From JACKJA01 sp050297015 (lineage in GTDB: Bacteria; Pseudomonadota; Alphaproteobacteria; Micavibrionales; Micavibrionaceae), in contig JBNKRZ010000001.1 in assembly GCA_050297015.1 (NCBI GenBank), positions 1-14,308 on the forward strand: a stretch of DNA of 14,308 bases, in the 5' to 3' direction. Shown one piece after another: positions 1-6,554 of the stretch. The notes under the pieces are model-generated. The model had not been told where the DNA came from. It was given only the letters and a program-made list of their open reading frames with translations, and made no database searches. Both the position numbers and the translations under genes were made by a program. Positions within the stretch are counted from its first letter, which is position 1. Each line of letters starts with the position of its first letter.

Positions 1-2
1 AA

Positions 3-77
3 TGGTGCCCAGGGGCGGAATCGAACCACCGACACGGGGATTTTCAGTCCCCTGCTCTACCCCTGAGCTACCTGGGC
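3..77 (-). tRNA. tRNA-Phe (GAA)
   Basis: The reverse complement folds as a complete cloverleaf. The 7-bp acceptor stem is GCCCAGG/CCTGGGC, with an A discriminator and an encoded CCA end. The anticodon stem is GGGGA/TCCCC with loop CTGAAAA, giving anticodon GAA for phenylalanine, and the T-loop is TTCGATT. It lies downstream of infA-maf-RNase E/G on the same strand, a common alphaproteobacterial setting. The promoter-like boxes about 30 nt upstream suggest it can also be transcribed alone. Confidence 0.97.
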
Positions 78-105
78 AAACCGATAGCGGGGTAATGAAG
101 ACATG

Positions 106-134
106 CTTATAGAAAAATTCTCGCGCTCTGTCCA
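106..134 (-). promoter_or_regulatory. Sigma70-type promoter for tRNA-Phe
   Basis: On the minus strand a -35 box TGGACA (134-129) and a -10 box TATAAG (111-106) are separated by exactly 17 nt. The predicted start near 99 would give a leader of about 22 nt before the mature tRNA at 77. This is pattern matching only; alphaproteobacterial promoters often deviate from the consensus. Confidence 0.5.
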
Positions 135-149
135 GCCGAAAGTCAAAAA

Positions 150-1376
150 TTATGCAGAAGTGTTTTCCACACGCTCCGCCAACGTCGGCGTACGGCGCTG
201 GCGCGTCACTTCCATCAACCCCAAATTCGTCAGGCCATGAACCTGAACCGTACAGGGATCGAGGTTAAACGCATCCTCCAGCGCTTTCTTCAGTGCTGTT
301 TGCTCGACCTTTTTCTTCATTTTCAAAAAGTCGATGACAACAATCCCGCCGGCATTACGCAAGCGCAATTGACGCGCTATTTCTTGTGCAGCCTCGATAT
401 TTATAGCCAGCGCCCCGCGCGTATCCGCCGCCCGGTTCACATCAACGGCCATAAGCGCCGCCGTTTCCTGCATAATAACCGTACCGCCCGATGGCAAGAT
501 CGCATAAGGCTGGAACAGGGCCTCAATTGAGCCGATAATATCGCGCGCCTCAAACAGCGCCAGATCGTCATGCGCCCCCGGCATCTCCACAGGTTCGATC
601 TTTGTTACAAGATCGGGGGCATAGAGTTCACACCATTCCTCAACCAGCTCAAAATGGTCCATCACTGTGATTTCGATCCGATCGATACGCCGCCCGGCAT
701 TGTCGCTAATCAGACGCTGAATCGCGTTTGGCCCCTCCATAATCAAGGATGGCTCATCACCGGTGAAATAATCCTGCAACTGATCCCATATGGCATGGAG
801 GAGTTTTCCCTCCCGCACCAGCACATCGGTCTGAATATCTGCGGAAGCCGCCCGCAGGATACAGCCTGAACAGCCCCCCATGCTTTCCACCATATTCATC
901 ATCTGTTCACGCAGCTTTTTGTCGCGGATACGCTGAGAAATCCGGTTTTCACTTTCGAGCGGTGCATGGATCAAATAGCGGCCCGGCAAAGCAATGTTCA
1001 TGCTTACGCGCGGGTTTTTATCCTCGCGCCAGCTTTCTTCCTCCGGTGGTTTGGGTAAATAGCCGTTCTTCGCCTGCACGGCGATCATCTGGCCGGGCTG
1101 GATCAATTTGCCAATCGCAACATCACCACCTTTTTTGTAAGTGCCGTCTTTTTGTTTAATCCGCACATCGGCATTGTGGATCAAACCGATATTCTCTCCA
1201 TCAAGGTTAACAAATGCCGCATCGAGAGATTTATCAATCCGCGCCACTTTCGCCCAGTAAATCGAACCCCAGCGCACCTCTTCATCAGCCGGATCGACTT
1301 CAACGCCCTCCAGCTGCCCATTCTCAATAGCGGCTGTCCACAGACTTTCTCTCAATTCTTCGATGAGGATTTCCAA
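150..1376 (-). CDS. Ribonuclease E/G family endoribonuclease, short form
   Basis: This is a predicted RNase E/G-type endonuclease, a family that cleaves single-stranded RNA in rRNA/tRNA processing and mRNA turnover. An S1-like domain spans about residues 36-130 (RWGSIYWAKV, AFVNLDGENIGLIH), followed by the catalytic domain. The two Mg-binding aspartates equivalent to RNase E D303 and D346 are visible as D312 (VDVN) and D349 (VVIDF). At 408 aa it ends at TRQRRTPTLAERV, just where RNase E/G normally continues into the CPxC zinc-link, so zinc-link, small domain and degradosome scaffold are absent. The start is TTG (1374-1376), chosen because GGAGG lies 9 nt upstream and the protein begins MEILIEELRES. 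It lies downstream of maf and upstream of tRNA-Phe. Family assignment is secure; the substrates cannot be told. Confidence 0.9.
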   Translation of the reverse strand: MEILIEELRESLWTAAIENGQLEGVEVDPADEEVRWGSIYWAKVARIDKSLDAAFVNLDGENIGLIHNADVRIKQKDGTYKKGGDVAIGKLIQPGQMIAVQAKNGYLPKPPEEESWREDKNPRVSMNIALPGRYLIHAPLESENRISQRIRDKKLREQMMNMVESMGGCSGCILRAASADIQTDVLVREGKLLHAIWDQLQDYFTGDEPSLIMEGPNAIQRLISDNAGRRIDRIEITVMDHFELVEEWCELYAPDLVTKIEPVEMPGAHDDLALFEARDIIGSIEALFQPYAILPSGGTVIMQETAALMAVDVNRAADTRGALAINIEAAQEIARQLRLRNAGGIVVIDFLKMKKKVEQTALKKALEDAFNLDPCTVQVHGLTNLGLMEVTRQRRTPTLAERVENTSA

Positions 1377-1398
1377 GAGATAAAACCTCCAAGGTCTT

Positions 1399-1474
1399 TT
1401 GTCATTCTAAGCGAAGCGAAGAATCTCATGTTACAGAAAATTCAAGATCCTTCGCCTGAGGCTCAGGATGACAA
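1399..1474. repeat. Imperfect palindromic repeat between maf and the RNase E/G gene
   Basis: The left arm (1399-1427, starting TTGTCATTCTAAGCG) and the right arm (1444-1474, ending CTCAGGATGACAA) are inverted copies of roughly 30 bp with a few mismatches and a 2-nt gap, around a 16-nt spacer. The CATTCTGAGCGAAGCGAAGAATCT-type core resembles short interspersed palindromic repeats found in many bacterial genomes. The right arm contains the maf stop codon. In RNA it would form a long hairpin between two cotranscribed genes. Confidence 0.75.
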
Positions 1475-2038
1475 ATTGGAAAAACCAACGCCCTTCAACA
1501 GCTGCATTGTATCATAAAGGGACAAGCCCACAATATTCGAATAAGAGCCGGAAATAAATTTAACGTAGGACGCTGCCAATCCCTGCACCGCGTAGCCGCC
1601 AGCCTTGCCTTCCCATTCGCCGGAGGCCACATACGTACATATGTCTGCTTCCGTCAGGCGTTTGAACTGCACGACTGTCTCCACCGTGCGGCTTATCAGT
1701 TTCCCATCCGGTGAGGCCAGAGCAATCCCGCCGATTACCTTATGCCGTCGCCCGGATAAAAGCTCCAAAAAACGGCACGCCTCGGCTTCATCCGCGGGTT
1801 TTTCGAGCAAGCGCCGACCGACCGCCACCACCGTATCGGCGGCCAAAACGGTATCTTGCGGATGTTTTTCCGCGATAACGGCAGCCTTTTCTCGCGCCAG
1901 CCGTTCAGCTAATACGCGAGGTAACTCTCCTTTAAGAGGGGTTTCGTCTATATCGGCGGGGATAACGGCGTCCGTCTTAATACCGACCTGCGCGAGCAAT
2001 TCAAGCCGGCGGGGCGAGGCGGACGCGAGGATGAACAT
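1463..2038 (-). CDS. maf: Maf family nucleoside triphosphate pyrophosphatase
   Basis: This is a house-cleaning NTP pyrophosphatase of the Maf/HAM1-like fold; family members hydrolyse dTTP/UTP or modified nucleotides to monophosphate and pyrophosphate in the cytoplasm. Family signatures are SASPRR (residues 6-11, phosphate binding), AADTVV with the catalytic-base aspartate D68, and KAGGYAVQG (145-153), which resembles the YhdE (dTTP/UTP) branch more than YceF. The length, 191 aa, is normal. The ATG overlaps the infA stop by one base (TAATG), with GGGAG 5 nt upstream, indicating translational coupling. The last codons and the TGA stop lie inside the right arm of the palindromic repeat at 1399-1474, so the C-terminal tail (about NLSS) is probably repeat-derived. 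Confidence 0.93.
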   Translation of the reverse strand: MFILASASPRRLELLAQVGIKTDAVIPADIDETPLKGELPRVLAERLAREKAAVIAEKHPQDTVLAADTVVAVGRRLLEKPADEAEACRFLELLSGRRHKVIGGIALASPDGKLISRTVETVVQFKRLTEADICTYVASGEWEGKAGGYAVQGLAASYVKFISGSYSNIVGLSLYDTMQLLKGVGFSNLSS

Positions 2039-2256
2039 TATTTCTCCCGGAAAATAATCCGGCCTTTGGTCAGATCATAGGGAGTCATCTCGACAACAAC
2101 ACTGTCGCCTTGCAGCACGCGAATGCGGTGCTTACGCATCTTTCCGGCGGCGTGCGCCAAAATTTCATGATCGTTTTCCAGCTTTACCCGGAACATGGCA
2201 TTGGGCAGCACTTCCGTGACCACGCCTTTAAATTCCATTAAGTCTTCTTTTGCCAT
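2038..2256 (-). CDS. infA: Translation initiation factor IF-1
   Basis: This is the 72-aa single-OB-fold initiation factor that binds the ribosomal A site on the 30S subunit with IF-2 and IF-3. The start MAKEDLMEFKGVV, the central ENDHEILAHAAGKMRKHRIRVLQGD and the end DLTKGRIIFREK are diagnostic and full length. It is the first gene of the minus-strand unit infA-maf-RNase E/G. A promoter-like pair lies about 50 nt upstream. The ribosome binding site is weak (AAGAG close to the ATG). Confidence 0.98.
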   Translation of the reverse strand: MAKEDLMEFKGVVTEVLPNAMFRVKLENDHEILAHAAGKMRKHRIRVLQGDSVVVEMTPYDLTKGRIIFREK

Positions 2257-2302
2257 ACTCTTAAACGGCCCTTTCGCGCATTTTTTAACTCTACCGGGTT
2301 TC

Positions 2303-2331
2303 TATATAAGCCAACTACGGAAAGAATGCAA
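2303..2331 (-). promoter_or_regulatory. Candidate infA promoter
   Basis: Minus-strand -35 TTGCAT (2331-2326) and -10 TATATA (2308-2303) are spaced by 17 nt. The predicted start near 2296 gives a leader of about 40 nt to infA. The 219-bp divergent intergenic region (2257-2475) also carries the promoter candidate of the opposite gene. Confidence 0.45.
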
Positions 2332-2414
2332 AGAGCTTTTCCCTAAAAGGGTAGGAAGTCCCCCGATATCAAGACGTTATACACAGGCGTGCCCCGCCGG
2401 AAGAGTACAATTTT

Positions 2415-2442
2415 TTGACTCACTCCCTCGCATCTTTACAAT
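2415..2442 (+). promoter_or_regulatory. Candidate promoter of the yjbH-like gene
   Basis: TTGACT (2415-2420) and TACAAT (2437-2442) are each one base from the sigma70 consensus and are separated by 16 nt. Transcription would start near 2449, about 27 nt before the ATG at 2476. No strong Shine-Dalgarno is visible in the short leader. Confidence 0.5.
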
Positions 2443-2475
2443 CACAAGAAGTTAATAGCCCTAGATTTCAGACAA

Positions 2476-4563
2476 ATGCGCGCCTTGTTCGCCCTTTTTT
2501 GCTTATGTTTTTCTGTGATGCTTGCCAGTGAAGTGCGCGCATCAACAGCATCCCTTTACGGCTCTTTGGGGCTTAACACGGTGCCGAGTGCCCGTATAGA
2601 TGACACAGGGACCATCCGCGCCCATATTGCCACAGTTGACCCCTATATTCACACCAGCCTCCACATGCAAATAGCATCCCCCTTAACCCTGACGCTTCGG
2701 CAAAGTGCGGAAGTTTCAAGCCTCAACGATGCCGCTGACCGTCTTTACCCCGGCGTTGATTTCAAGCTGCGCTTGCACGAAGAAAGCGCTTATATTCCGG
2801 AAATGGCGCTGGGTATGATCTCTGCGTTCGGGCATAAGCGCATGGCGAGTGAATATCTTGCTTTTTCCAAACGATACAAAGATTTTGATTTCACCGCCGG
2901 CATGGCATGGGGACGGCTGGGGAGCGCCGGGCATGTCAAAAATCCGCTAGCACTCTTTGGGGGTCATTTTGATAAGACGCGCGCGCTGGACGGTGAAATG
3001 CCTCATACGCCCCATAACTGGTTTACAGGCAGCGATATCGGTTTTTTCGGGGGTGTAGCTTATGATGCACCATGGATCAGAGGCTTAACCTTTAAGGCCG
3101 ACTGGGGGGCTGACAAGTATCGTGCCGAGAGGGCGGCTTTTGATTACCACCCGCCCGCGCCGTGGGCCATCGGTTTTAACTATACGCCCCGTGACTGGGT
3201 GTCGATTGGCGGTGCACTCCTTGGCACAGATAAGCTCATGGGACAAATCAGCTTTCAAAGCCCTGTAGCAGGCTGGCCGGGGCGCCCGGAAAACAAAACA
3301 AAGCCCCAGCTCCTATACCCTTATCGCAGCACACACAGCACACCGCGGGAGAGCGCGATCGCCGCCGCTGCGAAAAACATAGACCTCTATAATGTCGGAG
3401 GGAATGAAGAACAAAGTTGGGCTTTGCTTTCTGCGAGGCCCTCTATGCCTCTTCCGCGTCAGATCGGACGGACAGCACGTCACATGAGCAACCACGCAAT
3501 GAAGAGCGCCGAGACCCTTATCATCACACCGACCATTTATGGGCTAAAAGGTCACACGTTACATTTAAACCGCCGCGACATTGAGAATGCATTGGGCACT
3601 TCCTTGCGCGGTAGCCCGCAGGAAATATGGTATAATGCCGCTTTTAAAGACACGCCGCCGCCGGAAAGCGCCGGTAAGATATTCCCCTTTACGCCCCCAT
3701 CAAGGACGAATTTTGGCAATGTGCGCTTTTTTCTCGACAATACGCTGAGCCTGTCCGAGGAAGATAGCGGCATTTTGTACCGTACATCATTGGTTATGGA
3801 AGAGCGCAAAATGTTGACGCCGCACCTCTTGATGGGCGGTGATCTGCGTTTGAACATCAAGGATAATCTAGGACGCCTCAGCCGTATTCGCCCCGCCGCA
3901 GCCCTGCCCGTACGCAGCGATATAGACCATTTCACGCAAAAACGGATAGAGGTGGATCGCTTGTTTGCCGGCTGGCTAAAGACCGTAAAAACCGACATGC
4001 ATTTGGCCTTAAGCTTTGGGCATCTCGAAGAAATGTATGCCGGGACAGGTGGAGAATTCCTGTGGCGACCCTTTGGCAAAACATTCGCGCTGGGGGCAGA
4101 AGGCTGGCTGGCTTTTAAGCGCGATCCGGCAACGGCCATGCATTTGGCCTTAAACGGCGACCATCTTCTAAGCGGTCATGTGCAGGGCTGGTACGAAATT
4201 CCGCAAACGCCGCTGACCGTTCAGGCGCGAATCGGGCGCTATCTGGCGGAGGACGTGGGCGGCACACTGGCCTTATCACGCGACTTTGAGAACGGCGCGA
4301 CAGTCGAGGCTTTCGTTACGGCTACGGATAATGCAGATTACGATCTGTTTGGTGGTACAACGCATGTCTATAGCGGCCTAAAATTCAGCATGCCCTTGGG
4401 GAATAGCAAATATCTGACGGAGGGAAGTGCTATCCGTCTGACAGCTGCGCCGCAAGGGCGCGACAGCGGACAAGCGCTTGATTCTCCCTTGCCGTTATAT
4501 GAGTTGACGCAGCCGCTTTCCTACCGCTCAATCACGCAGAACTGGCGGAAAATTGGTGATTAA
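2476..4563 (+). CDS. YjbH-family outer-membrane protein (exopolysaccharide-associated)
   Basis: This 695-aa exported protein is recognised as YjbH/DUF940 family. In Escherichia coli, YjbH belongs to the yjbEFGH exopolysaccharide operon and is predicted to be an outer-membrane beta-barrel protein. A signal peptide covers about residues 1-23 (FALFCLCFSVMLASEVRAS). The N-terminal ASLYGSLGLNTVPSARIDDTG and the YLAFSKRYKDFDFTAGMAWGRLGS block are typical of the family, as are the many alternating beta strands in the N- and C-terminal thirds, for example FEWR-like and AFVTATDNADYDLFGG segments. Length matches the family. No yjbE, yjbF or yjbG neighbour is present, so it is a solo copy. It converges with the TadD-like gene, 21 bp apart. 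The role in polysaccharide export is inferred from the family only. Confidence 0.82.
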   Translation: MRALFALFCLCFSVMLASEVRASTASLYGSLGLNTVPSARIDDTGTIRAHIATVDPYIHTSLHMQIASPLTLTLRQSAEVSSLNDAADRLYPGVDFKLRLHEESAYIPEMALGMISAFGHKRMASEYLAFSKRYKDFDFTAGMAWGRLGSAGHVKNPLALFGGHFDKTRALDGEMPHTPHNWFTGSDIGFFGGVAYDAPWIRGLTFKADWGADKYRAERAAFDYHPPAPWAIGFNYTPRDWVSIGGALLGTDKLMGQISFQSPVAGWPGRPENKTKPQLLYPYRSTHSTPRESAIAAAAKNIDLYNVGGNEEQSWALLSARPSMPLPRQIGRTARHMSNHAMKSAETLIITPTIYGLKGHTLHLNRRDIENALGTSLRGSPQEIWYNAAFKDTPPPESAGKIFPFTPPSRTNFGNVRFFLDNTLSLSEEDSGILYRTSLVMEERKMLTPHLLMGGDLRLNIKDNLGRLSRIRPAAALPVRSDIDHFTQKRIEVDRLFAGWLKTVKTDMHLALSFGHLEEMYAGTGGEFLWRPFGKTFALGAEGWLAFKRDPATAMHLALNGDHLLSGHVQGWYEIPQTPLTVQARIGRYLAEDVGGTLALSRDFENGATVEAFVTATDNADYDLFGGTTHVYSGLKFSMPLGNSKYLTEGSAIRLTAAPQGRDSGQALDSPLPLYELTQPLSYRSITQNWRKIGD

Positions 4564-4570
4564 ACAGGAA

Positions 4571-4587
4571 TAAAACGTGGCGTTTTA
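4571..4587. terminator. Compact hairpin between convergent genes
   Basis: TAAAACG (4571-4577) and CGTTTTA (4581-4587) form a 7-bp stem with a 3-nt loop between the convergent yjbH-like and TadD-like genes, overlapping the stop codon of the latter. It could work in both directions, but it is AT-rich and lacks a strong U-tract, so termination strength is uncertain. Confidence 0.35.
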
Positions 4588-5349
4588 GTCTTCTTCATTG
4601 CCGGTAAAATCAGGCTTGTGACCCGGCTTGGGAACGATAATCCAGCCATCTTGCGGCGGTTGAACCTGAAGCGCTTTGACAATCCGCAAATTCCGTTCGA
4701 TCTCCATCCGATCCGGAGAGGAAGCCTGCGCCTTGCGCAAGACATCTATAGCCTCATCCAAGAAACCTTGAGAGGCAAGGTTTAGCCCCAGATTATTCAG
4801 GATCGGTCCCGGATCACCGGACCAGTTATCCAGTCCTTTGCGAAATGCCGTTTCAGCCTGTTCATGGTGTCCCTGCGCATCCAGAGCTATACCCAGCAAG
4901 TGATATGCCTGCCCGGCTTCAGGTGTCAGCAAAACAGCCTGACGAGCAAAATCTTCCGCCGTCATATAATTGCCCAGTGCCATCTGAATAGAGGCATATT
5001 CAATTTTTGCCTCGGCATTTTGATCTTTTTCATTACGGGCCAGAGGTTCCATCACAACCGCTGCGCGCTGCAATTCACCTGCCTCACGAAGCGCCCGGCC
5101 ATATTTCAGAGCCACCGCCGCATCATTGCCCTTACGGCGGTACATACGCTCAAGCAAAGCCAGAGACTCTCCGGCTTTACCCGACTCTTCCGCCTGATCG
5201 GCAGCACGTTCCAAAACGGCATCAATCTGCGCGTTACGATCTTGCCGCGCCCCTGTTGTTCCCGTCGTTTGACAGGCCGTCAGCCCACCCAATGAAACAA
5301 CAGCCGTTGCCAAAAGTAACAACCCTACCGGTTTTTTTGTCCGTGCCAT
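4585..5349 (-). CDS. TadD-like tetratricopeptide-repeat lipoprotein
   Basis: This 254-aa lipoprotein has a signal peptide and lipobox LTAC with the lipidated cysteine at residue 26. The body is TPR-type helical repeats at about residues 59-92, 113-142, 146-179 (AYHLLGIALDAQGHHEQAETAFRKGL) and 182-213 (ILNNLGLNLASQGFLDEAIDVLRKA). TadD-family TPR lipoproteins are assembly factors of the Tad/Flp pilus, a type IVc pilus system, and probably help secretin placement. It lies 54 nt downstream of the gene with the CpaC N-terminal domain on the same strand, which supports the Tad assignment. The start ATG has GAGG about 9 nt upstream. A general TPR lipoprotein cannot be excluded, because other Tad genes are missing here. 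Confidence 0.75.
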   Translation of the reverse strand: MARTKKPVGLLLLATAVVSLGGLTACQTTGTTGARQDRNAQIDAVLERAADQAEESGKAGESLALLERMYRRKGNDAAVALKYGRALREAGELQRAAVVMEPLARNEKDQNAEAKIEYASIQMALGNYMTAEDFARQAVLLTPEAGQAYHLLGIALDAQGHHEQAETAFRKGLDNWSGDPGPILNNLGLNLASQGFLDEAIDVLRKAQASSPDRMEIERNLRIVKALQVQPPQDGWIIVPKPGHKPDFTGNEED

Positions 5350-5393
5350 GCGCTCATACCTCTTTGATTTAATCCCTTAAAACTGCCCGATAA

Positions 5394-5418
5394 GGGGGAG
5401 AAATTATTCTCCGCCCCC
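5394..5418 (-). other. Intercistronic hairpin at the end of the CpaC-N gene
   Basis: GGGGGAGAA (5394-5402) pairs with TTCTCC-CCCCC (5407-5418, one bulged base) around a 4-nt loop, overlapping the stop codon of the upstream gene. No U-tract follows on the minus strand, so it looks more like an mRNA-stabilising or coupling structure between the two Tad-type genes than a terminator. Confidence 0.35.
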
Positions 5419-6024
5419 CTCTTCGCCTTGATCGGTAGCAGCCCCGGCCGTCGCATCAGCCATTCCAGCGGCACCACCACTTACACTACTCAACGCTCCG
5501 GAAGCCCCATCGCCTCCCTCGCTACTTACGCCGATCTCGTGGCACATATCCGGACAATAGAATACGCTGGTTTCCTGACATGATCCACTGGCATTGGCGC
5601 AGCTGCGGCGAATACGCACATAATTTTTCTTTGGCCCCGCGACAATGACATGGCGTTGCATCACCACATTGCCATCACCATCAAGAGCGGTAAAGAATGT
5701 AGCCCCCGGCGTACGCGGCACAACGACCAAAAGATTAGGTGAATCCATCAAGATATTCGCATGCTCTGGATTGCCGATTACAATACTGGCTATCGGCTTT
5801 TTAACACGGACAAGTTCGGAACGATCCGGCGTCAAGCGCAAAGGCGGGTGTGTTTCCTCACCCGGAGCAACGGCAATATCTTTGCCCTCGACGATATCAA
5901 CAGTTGCTTGTGGCGGAATTAAGCCCGCGAACCCCGGCTCCTGCGCTAAAGAAGCAACGGAACATGCCACAACGCACACGCAAAATAACCCTAAAAAAGA
6001 AGAAAACTTCGTAAAATATGTCAT
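5404..6024 (-). CDS. Tad pilus secretin N-terminal-domain protein (CpaC-N-like), stand-alone
   Basis: This 206-aa exported protein has a signal peptide, about residues 1-27 (FLGLFCVCVVACSVASLA, then QEPG). Residues 60-129 match the N-terminal domain of CpaC/RcpA Tad-pilus secretins (RVKKPIASIVIGNPEHANIL, VVPRTPGATFFTALDGDGNVV). The secretin channel domain is absent. After the domain come RIRRSC and a four-cysteine stretch (C142, C149, C157, C161), then a Gly/Ala/Ser-rich acidic tail. It is the first gene of a two-gene unit with the TadD-like lipoprotein, suggesting a periplasmic or envelope partner in pilus assembly. The ATG at 6024 is preferred because the signal peptide begins there; a TTG at 6057 would add 11 residues. 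Confidence 0.75.
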   Translation of the reverse strand: MTYFTKFSSFLGLFCVCVVACSVASLAQEPGFAGLIPPQATVDIVEGKDIAVAPGEETHPPLRLTPDRSELVRVKKPIASIVIGNPEHANILMDSPNLLVVVPRTPGATFFTALDGDGNVVMQRHVIVAGPKKNYVRIRRSCANASGSCQETSVFYCPDMCHEIGVSSEGGDGASGALSSVSGGAAGMADATAGAATDQGEEGGGE

Positions 6025-6081
6025 GATACACCGCCCAGAAGGGACTTTCTTTGTCAATACGATAAGAACTATCTATTCCCT

Positions 6082-6087
6082 ATTATA
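6082..6087 (-). promoter_or_regulatory. Candidate -10 box for the CpaC-N/TadD unit
   Basis: A perfect TATAAT is present on the minus strand, about 58 nt upstream of the ATG at 6024. The position for a -35 box (6110-6105, GTGATA) is a poor match, so an activator or a non-standard -35 is possible. The rest of 6025-6221 is AT-rich, with a 10-bp palindrome CGCTTAAGCG at 6187-6196 of unknown meaning. Confidence 0.35.
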
Positions 6088-6221
6088 CCTTCACAGCACA
6101 TAAATATCACCCCCTTTTTTATCATAGTCATAATCAGCTCTCAAAATTGAAACGGTACAAGTCTATTACCCAGCTCCGAAAAACAACGCTTAAGCGCCGA
6201 AAACAAAACACTAAAACAAAC

Positions 6222-6253
6222 AAAAAGCCCCAGACGCGATGCCGGGGCTTTTT
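6222..6253. terminator. Bidirectional intrinsic terminator downstream of the small ORF and tpsA
   Basis: AAAAAGCCCC (6222-6231) and GGGGCTTTTT (6244-6253) form a 10-bp stem with a 12-nt loop, flanked by A/T tracts in both directions. On the minus strand it would end the transcript running through tpsA and the 55-aa ORF. Confidence 0.85.
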
Positions 6254-6279
6254 AAAAATCTCTTATTCAAAGCGAAGAC

Positions 6280-6447
6280 TTAGATACTGTAGTTACGTGT
6301 TATGTACATTTCTGCGCAAGCAGGTTTTTGATGAATGTGCGCGAAAAATGCGCAGAGCATAGCCATAGCTACGGTTAAGCATTTTGAACGTACAGACGCA
6401 AAAAGATGCCGCGCCCTTCGGGTTCGTTTTTCAAATAAAGTTATCAT
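6280..6447 (-). CDS. Candidate small secreted or membrane peptide (55 aa)
   Basis: No family is recognised. The ORF starts at ATG 6447 with a perfect AAGGAG (6461-6456) 8 nt upstream, stronger than most genes here. The product has a very basic N-terminus (KRTRRARH), a hydrophobic core (CLTVAMAMLCAFFAHI) and an AxA-like site (PACA), so cleavage by signal peptidase would release the decapeptide EMYITRNYSI. Those last codons and the stop are exactly repeat copy A. It lies 104 nt downstream of tpsA on the same strand, before a strong terminator and with no terminator between, so it may be cotranscribed with tpsA. A longer ATG start at 6477 has no good binding site. It may instead be a fortuitous ORF; function is unknown. 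Confidence 0.45.
   Translation of the reverse strand: MITLFEKRTRRARHLFASVRSKCLTVAMAMLCAFFAHIHQKPACAEMYITRNYSI
6281..6314 (+). repeat. Repeat copy A (TAGATACTGTAGT family)
   Basis: Copy A starts TAGATACTGTAGTTACGTG. It matches copy C at 19 of 21 positions in the same orientation, with GACT before it also shared (17 exact bases, 6277-6293 and 13983-13999). It matches the reverse complement of copy B over 34 bp with only four differences, all transitions. A terminator ends 27 nt to its left, the same arrangement as copy C. Confidence 0.85.
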
Positions 6448-6520
6448 CGTTTTTGCTCCTTGAATATGCTTTGGCATGTCCTGCGGACCAAAAACTTGAT
6501 CCTTTTATCTGAAAAACGAA

Positions 6521-6554
6521 CAGAAATATGCATAACATGTGACTACAGTATCTA
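6521..6554 (-). repeat. Repeat copy B (inverted) at the tpsA 3' end
   Basis: Read on the minus strand, copy B starts TAGATACTGTAGTCACATG, and its first three bases are the TAG stop codon of tpsA. The 6534-6554 part is an exact 21-bp inverted copy of 13987-14007 (copy C). The 34-bp extent is an imperfect inverted copy of copy A. A and B together bound a 274-bp block holding the small ORF. Confidence 0.9.

Noticed and set aside
1605..2057. 150-aa plus-strand ORF opposite maf
   Set aside because: It is a shadow of a clear Maf protein; Ser/Ala/Arg-rich composition without domains.
3552..4139. 195-aa minus-strand ORF opposite the yjbH-like gene
   Set aside because: It is a low-complexity basic shadow frame; the plus-strand reading has signal peptide and family features.
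6025..6057. TTGACA at 6057-6052 as a -35 box for the CpaC-N gene
   Set aside because: No -10 box lies at a suitable distance; the nearest candidate, TGTATC, is 21 nt away and touches the start codon.
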